Origin: Thermoanaerobacter pseudethanolicus ATCC 33223
Lineage (GTDB): Bacteria; Bacillota; Thermoanaerobacteria; Thermoanaerobacterales; Thermoanaerobacteraceae
Reading direction: 5' to 3'
DNA: 64,000 bases
Assembly: GCF_000019085.1 (NCBI RefSeq)
Contig: NC_010321.1
Location: forward strand, 1,809,001 to 1,873,000
Positions within the stretch are counted from its first letter, which is position 1. Every line of letters begins with the position of its first letter. The position numbers and the translations under genes were made by a program. Below are positions 58,822 to 64,000 of the stretch, piece after piece. Below the pieces are notes generated by a model that made no database searches, was not told the DNA's origin, and saw nothing but the letters and a program-made list of their open reading frames with translations.

Positions 58822-60222
58822 TTAAATTTTACCTCCTGCTTTTTTCATGTGTTTTTTCATTTCTTGTGCAATCAAATCAGCTTTTGTACCAACAATTACT
58901 TGCAATGCATTTTTGCCCATTCTCATTACGCCTGTCGCCCCTAACTTTTTAAGTTTATCATCGTCTATTATTGTATCGTCTTTTACAGTCAAGCGCAATC
59001 TTGTTATGCAAGCCTCCAAAGACTGTATATTTTCTACTCCACCCAATACCTCTACGTATTGTGCAGCAATACCTCCAATTTCTGATTTTGACAATTCTTT
59101 ATACTGATCTGTTGCTTCTTCTTCTAATCTGCCAGGAGTTGGCAAATTGAATTTTACTATTACGTAATAGAAAATTACATAGTATATTGCTCCGTATATG
59201 ATACCTATCAAAAGAAGTAATAGCGGTTTGGTAGATATGCCATAGCTTAATACATAGTCAATAAGACCAGCCGAAAAACCAAAACCAGCTTTTATTCCAA
59301 GAATATAAGTTATAGCGAGAGACAAACCTGTCAAAAGGGCGTGTATTACATAAAGTACTGGTGCCAAGAACATAAATGCAAATTCGATGGGTTCAGTAAT
59401 ACCCGTTAAAAGAGCTGTAAGAGCTGCACTTATTAACACACCAGACACAACTTTTCTTTGATTCGGCCTAGCTGCTGCCCACATAGCCAGTGCTGCTGCT
59501 GGAAGTCCAAACATCATAATCGGATAAAATCCGGCCATAAAGATACCTGCAGTCGGGTCTCCTGCAAAGAACCTGTTTAAATCGCCAGTTACAACTTCGC
59601 CAGCTGCTGTCTTAAATGTACCAAAAACAAACCAGACAAGACTGTTTATAACGTGATGAAGTCCAAAAGGAATCAAAAGCCTATTTAGCACACCGTATAC
59701 AAATACTCCAAGTGCTCCTGCGCCAATTATCCACTCACCAAGCGCATATATGCCATTCTGTATTGGAGGCCATACATACCCCATCACAAGTGCCAGTACA
59801 ATTGCAGCAAATGCCGTTACAATTGGAACAAATCTCTTTCCTCCAAAGAAACCTAAGAAATCAGGAAGTTTAATATCATGGTATTTGTTATACAAATAAC
59901 CTGCGATGATACCCATCAATATACCGCCTAAAACACCCATATTGATGTCTTTGTTTATTGTGGTAGCACCTTTTGTCAGTACAAAATAGCCTACCGCTGC
60001 AGCAAGAGCCGCAACTCCGTCCCCTTCTGCAAAACCTATTGCAATACCTATAGCAAAGATGAGGGGTAAATTGTCAAATACCGCTGCACCTGCCTGCATG
60101 ATAAAAGGAATGTTGAAAACATCAGGTGCTCCAAGCCTTAAAAGCAATGCTGCTGCAGGTAAAACTGCAACTGGAAGCATTAAGGCTTTACCAAGTTTTT
60201 GAACACTTGCTAACCACTTCAT
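58822..60222 (-). CDS. nagE: PTS N-acetylglucosamine-type IICB permease
   Basis: Imports and phosphorylates an amino sugar, probably N-acetylglucosamine. The 466-residue protein closely follows NagE: N-terminal LGKALMLPVAVLPAAALLLRLG, TKGATTINKDINMGVLGGI, KLPDFLGFFGGKRFVPI, LNRLLIPFGLHHVINSLVWF, and TGITEPIEFAFMFLAPVLY in the IIC part (about 10 membrane segments), then a C-terminal IIB domain with phospho-Cys in LEACITRLRLTV. It has its own promoter, a dyad operator and an antitermination leader. Glucose specificity is possible, but the motifs fit NagE better. Confidence 0.9.
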   Translation of the reverse strand: MKWLASVQKLGKALMLPVAVLPAAALLLRLGAPDVFNIPFIMQAGAAVFDNLPLIFAIGIAIGFAEGDGVAALAAAVGYFVLTKGATTINKDINMGVLGGILMGIIAGYLYNKYHDIKLPDFLGFFGGKRFVPIVTAFAAIVLALVMGYVWPPIQNGIYALGEWIIGAGALGVFVYGVLNRLLIPFGLHHVINSLVWFVFGTFKTAAGEVVTGDLNRFFAGDPTAGIFMAGFYPIMMFGLPAAALAMWAAARPNQRKVVSGVLISAALTALLTGITEPIEFAFMFLAPVLYVIHALLTGLSLAITYILGIKAGFGFSAGLIDYVLSYGISTKPLLLLLIGIIYGAIYYVIFYYVIVKFNLPTPGRLEEEATDQYKELSKSEIGGIAAQYVEVLGGVENIQSLEACITRLRLTVKDDTIIDDDKLKKLGATGVMRMGKNALQVIVGTKADLIAQEMKKHMKKAGGKI

Positions 60223-60267
60223 ACAAAAACCTCCTTATTTTTATTTTTCAGGCATTTAATATAAAAA

Positions 60268-60326
60268 GAGCCGGCAAGGTAATAACACCTCAACCGGCTC
60301 ATGCCTGCTTTTGCAGTAACACGCCG
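60268..60326 (-). promoter_or_regulatory. RAT antiterminator site overlapping a leader terminator, upstream of nagE
   Basis: Minus strand: RAT hairpin 60295-60326 with outer stem CGGC/GCCG, loops GTGTTAC and GGCATGA and apical TGC-AAAA-GCA, the BglG-family target fold. It overlaps the 5' arm of a terminator, GAGCCGG...CCGGCTC with TTTTTAT (60268-60300). Binding of the antiterminator would block termination. Confidence 0.85.
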
Positions 60327-60334
60327 TAATTTAG

Positions 60335-60350
60335 TATTCGTTTACGAATA
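60335..60350. promoter_or_regulatory. Dyad operator at the nagE transcription start
   Basis: TATTCGT-TT-ACGAATA, perfect 7-bp arms, overlapping the last base of the -10 and the predicted start. It is a likely repressor site; the regulator is not identified. Confidence 0.6.
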
Positions 60351-60378
60351 TTATATAATCTATTTTACAGTTTGTCAA
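60350..60378 (-). promoter_or_regulatory. Consensus promoter of nagE
   Basis: TTGACA, 17-bp spacer, TATAAT on the minus strand: a perfect sigma-A promoter, consistent with strong transcription that is then controlled by repressor and antiterminator. Confidence 0.85.
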
Positions 60379-60464
60379 TAACTAATTTTCCCTTCTTAGG
60401 CACCTACTTAAATTTTACTTATTATAATTTCGCATATATCTTTAAGTCGCATCCTCGTTTTTCA

Positions 60465-60656
60465 TTGAATTATTTGAAAAATAATTTTATAATAAAATTA
60501 ACCAATAAGTTGAAAATATATTTAACCTGGAGGTTGTACTGATGCCATTGCCAATAGCATAAAAGTGAGTATCTTCGATGACCTCACTATAAATTTAAAA
60601 GACATATTCAAAAGAGTGTAAAAAGGCCTATGGCGAATTCATCATAGGCCTTTTTT
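60465..60656 (+). other. Candidate small transcription unit with mini-ORFs
   Basis: Plus-strand promoter TTGAAT-17-TATAAT (60465-60493), GGAGG (60529-60533), then ATG at 60542 with ideal spacing opening a six-codon ORF MPLPIA. Beside it, in another frame, 60565-60621 reads VSIFDDLTINLKDIFKRV from a GTG. A hairpin terminator with six Ts ends the unit at 60656. It could be a leader-peptide RNA, a frameshifted small gene or an sRNA. Confidence 0.45.
60622..60656. terminator. Bidirectional terminator
   Basis: AAAGGCCTATG...CATAGGCCTTTTTT, serving the DUF7916 gene (minus) and the small plus-strand unit. Confidence 0.85.
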
Positions 60657-60666
60657 ATAACCATAA

Positions 60667-61614
60667 TTACTTATTCAAAGAATATGCCATTCTCCTATAA
60701 GTATGCCTTACTCCTCTTATGGCAATAGACAGTGCCATTATGTTTTCAGGAAGTGCTACTCCTGCATATCCTGCATCTCCTATATGCTGTATGTCTGCCC
60801 CTGCCATTTTTGATTGAACCCCGATAAATTCTATTGTGCTTTTTTGTGAACCTTCTTGTGAGGTGCCAATTGTAGTCATTGCTAATGCACCTACTTGATG
60901 TATTGCATCTATCTGTCTTTTTGCAAGTTTTAAATCAATTCCTGGAACAGTACCAGGCGCTGGTATCAAAACACAGTCGGCACCTGCTTTCACAAAATCT
61001 TTTAAAATTTTGTCTTCATATATGTTTCCTGAGCCAGCACCGTGCATTTTTCCGGCAATAATCATCATATTTTCACCCAAAATCTCTTTTGCTAATTCTA
61101 TTCCTTTTATTATCGTGCCTACACTTACTCCTGTATTGGGATTCCCAGTTATAACGATATAATCAAATCCGTATTCTTTAGCTTTTAAAAGATTTTCTTT
61201 ATTTAATTTTCGTCCCTCTACATATTCTACTCCTTCAGGAACAGGCTCTATATTTACACCTATAAACCTTCCAACAATTTTTTTAACTCTCTTGATGTAG
61301 TCAAAATCTTCTGCGTTTTTGGAGGCTATTTCGACTATTTTTTGTAATTCGGAAGGCTCAGCTGAAAAGTTAATTTCTACGTCATCTATGCCAAAAATAA
61401 ATGGTTTTTGAAAATCAAAAAAATTCAACGTAATCATATCACTGCCAAAAGCCGCTGCAAGCTCCATGTTTGATACTCCATAAACCAGCGGTGGAACTGT
61501 TACAATAGTCTCTGCCATTACCGTCCTTCCTTCGGAAGTTTTGATTGTTTCAATGAGTGTATTTTTGTCCATTCTCTCAATGTCTTTCATTGTAAGCTCA
61601 AAAATCCTTTTCAT
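60667..61614 (-). CDS. DUF7916-type TIM-barrel-like protein, sugar-regulated
   Basis: A 315-residue cytosolic protein. Blocks RIFELTMKDIERMDKNTLIETIKTSEGRTVMAETIVTVPPLVYGVSNMELAAAFGSDMITLN and the later DCVLIPAPGTVPGID and GADIQHIGDAGYAGVALPENIMALSIAIRGVRHTYRRM match a family often annotated as haloacid-dehalogenase-like or DUF7916 and found beside PTS genes. The fold looks like a TIM barrel; activity unknown. It has its own consensus promoter and a leader that closely resembles the nagE antitermination leader. Confidence 0.78.
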   Translation of the reverse strand: MKRIFELTMKDIERMDKNTLIETIKTSEGRTVMAETIVTVPPLVYGVSNMELAAAFGSDMITLNFFDFQKPFIFGIDDVEINFSAEPSELQKIVEIASKNAEDFDYIKRVKKIVGRFIGVNIEPVPEGVEYVEGRKLNKENLLKAKEYGFDYIVITGNPNTGVSVGTIIKGIELAKEILGENMMIIAGKMHGAGSGNIYEDKILKDFVKAGADCVLIPAPGTVPGIDLKLAKRQIDAIHQVGALAMTTIGTSQEGSQKSTIEFIGVQSKMAGADIQHIGDAGYAGVALPENIMALSIAIRGVRHTYRRMAYSLNK

Positions 61615-61638
61615 AAAAATCCTCCTCTCTCAAAATTA

Positions 61639-61695
61639 AAAGCTGGCAAGGTAATAGCTACCTTACCAGCTCATGCCGTAACCCGTCGCACGCTG
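61639..61695 (-). promoter_or_regulatory. Variant antitermination leader of the DUF7916 gene
   Basis: Shares GGCATGAGC(C/T)GG and TATTACCTTGCC(G/A)GCT with the nagE leader. Terminator stem AGCTGGTAAGGTA/TACCTTGCCAGCT is followed by TTTTAATTTT. Outer RAT-like stem CAGC/GCTG (61692-61695, 61667-61670) overlaps the terminator, but the canonical apical TGC-AAAA-GCA hairpin is missing. Confidence 0.65.
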
Positions 61696-61704
61696 TTTAA
61701 CTAA

Positions 61705-61733
61705 ATTATATACCATGAAGTAGTGTATGTCAA
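61705..61733 (-). promoter_or_regulatory. Consensus promoter of the DUF7916 gene
   Basis: TTGACA, 17-bp spacer, TATAAT on the minus strand, just behind the chemoreceptor stop. Confidence 0.85.
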
Positions 61734-61736
61734 TTA

Positions 61737-63383
61737 TTACAACTGCATCACTATACTTGTAATTTTCTGCATATTAGCTTTTTGATTTTCTGCATATTCA
61801 ACTTGTTCTTTTATGTGTTCAAGATTTTTTAAATTATTTTCATCTACTACATTTATCTCTGCAAGAAGCTGCTCAGATGAGGCAAGTAATTCTTCTACTT
61901 GTGCAGATATATTTTGTGATGCTGCCATTACGTTTTTCATGGCCTGCAGCGTTTGACTAGAACTTACAGCTGTCTCTTCTGCCGCAACAGAAATTTCACT
62001 AATAATATCAGCGACTTTGTCAAACCCTTCTTTTGTCTGCTCAAATATATCTAATACTTTATTTACCTCCTGAGATGCTTTTGTAGAATTATCAATGTTT
62101 TTGATGACATTATCCACAGTATTTCTTGTAAATTGGGTAAGAGATTCTATTATTTCTCCTATTCTTTCTACACTTTCTGTCGATTGCGCTGCAAGTTTTC
62201 TTATTTCCTCTGCTACGACCGCAAATCCTCTTCCATTTTCTCCAGCTCTTGCTGCTTCAATTGCCGCATTAAGTGCCAAAAGATTCGTCTGTTCCGCTAT
62301 ATCTGATATTGAATAAAGAATATCTTTTATACCACCCATTCTTTTCTCTAGTTCATTCAGTTGTTTTGAAGTATTTTTGGAGTTTTCCAAGCTTTCTTGT
62401 AAAGATTCAATTAATGATTTAACTTCTTCTCCTTGCCTGTTTGCATTTTCTTCTATTTCTTTGATTCTCATCATTGCTTCATTCATGTCTCTCATAAGTT
62501 TATCGGAGACTTGTGACAAATTTTCATTAGTCTGTGAAACTTTAGTAATAGACTCAGCAACTTCATTTATATTTTCTGAAATTATGTTAATCCCATTCAC
62601 TAAATCCTCTAAACCTTGTTTTGAAGAAGTTATGTTCATAGTATTTTCTTCTGATTTGTTTCTTATGTTTACCGCGTAATTCATGACTTCTTCTGATTGC
62701 TTTTCTGCATTTATAATTTCAGAATTAATAAGTTTTGCATATTTCCTTAATTTTCTTGTTATTATCGCTGCATAAATTAAAATTATCAATAGTATTACAA
62801 TACTCATTCCCAGTGATATGTAAAAATTTCTTTTATTACTTTCTATCATTTGATTAAAATAAGGTAAAAAGCCCTGGGAATATGTAGAGCTAAAATCATT
62901 CAAAGCACTTTGTATACGATTCAAATAATAAGTAATAGTTACTACTTTGTCGCTATCATTAACAGAGTCATACTTTTCGGGTAATTCATTTACTGCTTTC
63001 TTTAGGTCCTGAATACCTTCTTTAATTAGCAATAAATTTTTATTAAGTGAGTCGTAATTCTTGGTATTTTTATAGTCATCTAAGCTATTTTGGATATTAG
63101 CAATGTAGATCTCCATTGAACTAATTGGAACTCCAACGGAAAAATTTGTCGTATTGCCATTCATATAGTCATTTAAAGTTTGTTGAATATTGCCACTTAA
63201 TACCGCAATTTGAACTTGGGCATTTGACACGTTAATGACTTGATTTACCACATATTTTCTTAATTTTTCAATGTTGTTAATAGTATTTATAAGTCCTAAA
63301 TTCACAATCACCGAAAGTATAACTGTTAAAATGCCTATAATTACAAAAGATCGCACAACCTGAGCTCGAATAGTTTTTCCCAT
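61737..63383 (-). CDS. Methyl-accepting chemotaxis protein with four-helix-bundle-like sensor
   Basis: A 548-residue chemoreceptor. The N-terminal membrane segment (about 10-32) and second segment (about 190-212) enclose a small helical sensor (about 35-188) resembling the 4HB_MCP type. A HAMP domain is not obvious; a coiled coil leads into the signalling domain with the tip motif [39 protein letters not shown] (near residue 365). A sigma-28-like promoter lies upstream, fitting motility control, unlike the chemoreceptor at 1549, which has a housekeeping promoter. Confidence 0.93.
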   Translation of the reverse strand: MGKTIRAQVVRSFVIIGILTVILSVIVNLGLINTINNIEKLRKYVVNQVINVSNAQVQIAVLSGNIQQTLNDYMNGNTTNFSVGVPISSMEIYIANIQNSLDDYKNTKNYDSLNKNLLLIKEGIQDLKKAVNELPEKYDSVNDSDKVVTITYYLNRIQSALNDFSSTYSQGFLPYFNQMIESNKRNFYISLGMSIVILLIILIYAAIITRKLRKYAKLINSEIINAEKQSEEVMNYAVNIRNKSEENTMNITSSKQGLEDLVNGINIISENINEVAESITKVSQTNENLSQVSDKLMRDMNEAMMRIKEIEENANRQGEEVKSLIESLQESLENSKNTSKQLNELEKRMGGIKDILYSISDIAEQTNLLALNAAIEAARAGENGRGFAVVAEEIRKLAAQSTESVERIGEIIESLTQFTRNTVDNVIKNIDNSTKASQEVNKVLDIFEQTKEGFDKVADIISEISVAAEETAVSSSQTLQAMKNVMAASQNISAQVEELLASSEQLLAEINVVDENNLKNLEHIKEQVEYAENQKANMQKITSIVMQL

Positions 63384-63427
63384 TTACACTTCTCCCCTCT
63401 AACTAAAAATAAAAATTCCGTATTTAT

Positions 63428-63454
63428 TTATCGGTTTAAATCGGCAAAAATTTA
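63428..63454 (-). promoter_or_regulatory. Sigma-28-like promoter of the second chemoreceptor
   Basis: Minus strand TAAA, 15-bp spacer, ACCGATAA (6 of 8 to GCCGATAT), 45 bp before the ATG. Confidence 0.6.
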
Positions 63455-63462
63455 ATAGAAAT

Positions 63463-63505
63463 AAGCGGTTCTTCTTACAAAACACTAAAAAGAACCGCTT
63501 TTTTG
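63463..63505 (-). terminator. Terminator behind the nucleoside phosphorylase gene
   Basis: AAGCGGTTCTT pairs with AAGAACCGCTT; T-rich on both sides, just after the phosphorylase stop. Confidence 0.8.
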
Positions 63506-64000
63506 TTACTCAAATATTAATGTTGGCCTTTCCACAGGCTCATCAGAGAGAAGAATATACTTTTTAATTTCATTTAAAGCCCATTCAGCTTTACCCTCAT
63601 CATTAGCATATATTGTAGCAATAGGCTCACCTTTTCTAACTATATCTCCAACTTTTCCACCTAGCATTATACCAACTGCTAAATCTATTTTGTCTTCTTT
63701 TTTCTCTCTTCCCGCTCCTAACTTCATCGCTACAAGGCCTAAATCTAAAGCCATCATGTCTTTTATATATACATCCCTGTCGGCAATCCAAGGTCTTACA
63801 TACTTAGCCTGTGGTAAAAGTGAAAAATCGTCAACTACTCTTTCATCTCCACCTTGAGCCTTTATAAATTCTTTAAATTTTTGTAGGGCTTTTCCGCTAT
63901 CAAGCGCTTCTTTTAGTTTTGCCCTCGCCTCTGTATCGTCTTTTGCAACACCTGCAATTTGAAGCATATCAGAACCAAGTAGCATACATACTTCCAATAA
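63506..64000 (-). CDS. pdp: Pyrimidine-nucleoside phosphorylase, C-terminal 164 residues
   Basis: Splits pyrimidine nucleosides into base and ribose-1-phosphate. The visible part reads LEVCMLLGSDML through ARAKLKEALDSGKALQKFKEFIKAQGGD to the C-terminal PYNP domain: VRPWIADRDVYIKDMMALDLGLVAMKLGAGREKKEDKIDLAVGIMLGGKVGDIVRKGEPIATIYA. The length after the window edge fits the family's end. The N-terminal catalytic half lies outside. The reading frame continues intact to base 64000. Confidence 0.93.
   Translation of the reverse strand, partial: LLEVCMLLGSDMLQIAGVAKDDTEARAKLKEALDSGKALQKFKEFIKAQGGDERVVDDFSLLPQAKYVRPWIADRDVYIKDMMALDLGLVAMKLGAGREKKEDKIDLAVGIMLGGKVGDIVRKGEPIATIYANDEGKAEWALNEIKKYILLSDEPVERPTLIFE

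Overview
The window is AT-rich, Gram-positive, spore-forming and motile in character. It carries a Bacillus-type flagellar late-gene cluster, Spo0E-like, YyaC and GerM-type sporulation or germination proteins, rubrerythrin and a SAM-I riboswitch on metK. Low GC, these gene families and mobile introns in conserved genes suggest a thermophilic clostridium such as Thermoanaerobacter or Caldanaerobacter. The genus is an inference from gene content; no database search was possible.

Layout. 1-1,051: 5' part of a group IIC intron with its reverse transcriptase, sitting directly behind a transcription terminator. 1.1-4 kb: a zinc-ribbon protein, a chemoreceptor, and a 250-bp palindromic structured element between two copies of one terminator hairpin. 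4-7 kb: fliT-like, fliS, fliD, flaG. 6.9-13 kb: an accessory block that separates flaG from flagellin, with a Spo0E-like gene, asnB, a DpnII-type restriction-modification locus and a free-standing LAGLIDADG endonuclease. 13-20.3 kb: flagellin (interrupted by a group I intron), csrA, fliW, a yviE-like gene, flgL, flgK, flgN, flgM, yvyF and comFC, in B. subtilis order. 20-33.7 kb: recD2, metK, rubrerythrin, three tRNAs, sporulation and germination genes, a two-component system, a LacI regulator, a HAD phosphatase and YetF/DUF4363. 34-38 kb: an MFS-purE-purK unit and an integrase remnant. 38-42 kb: a TrmI-like methyltransferase, then a pantothenate operon behind a pan-type RNA leader. 42-53.6 kb: an uncharacterised operon (FAD oxidoreductase, HExxH protein, hydantoinase-like protein, TIM barrel, DUF4127, permease), a secreted modular protein and a ROK regulator. 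54-57 kb: aconitase plus a homocitrate/Re-citrate synthase homologue. 57-61.7 kb: an N-acetylglucosamine-type PTS with its antiterminator and two related antitermination leaders. 61.7-64 kb: a second chemoreceptor and the end of a pyrimidine-nucleoside phosphorylase gene.

Most notable finding. The flagellin reading frame stops early, but its missing C-terminal end lies about 350 bp further on. The intervening 346 nt shows group I intron core elements (P2, P3, P4, P7, P8 and P9 can be paired by eye). Precise removal restores a 414-residue flagellin. The intron has no ORF, yet a LAGLIDADG homing endonuclease gene ends 24 bp beyond the flagellin stop on the opposite strand, which suggests collaborative homing.

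Regulation visible in sequence. Sigma-28-type promoters (TAAA-N15-CCGATAT-like) precede flaG, flagellin, flgM and the second chemoreceptor, with a weaker one before comFC. CsrA/FliW lie next to flagellin. SAM-I, pan and BglG-type RNA switches control metK, the pan operon and the PTS genes.
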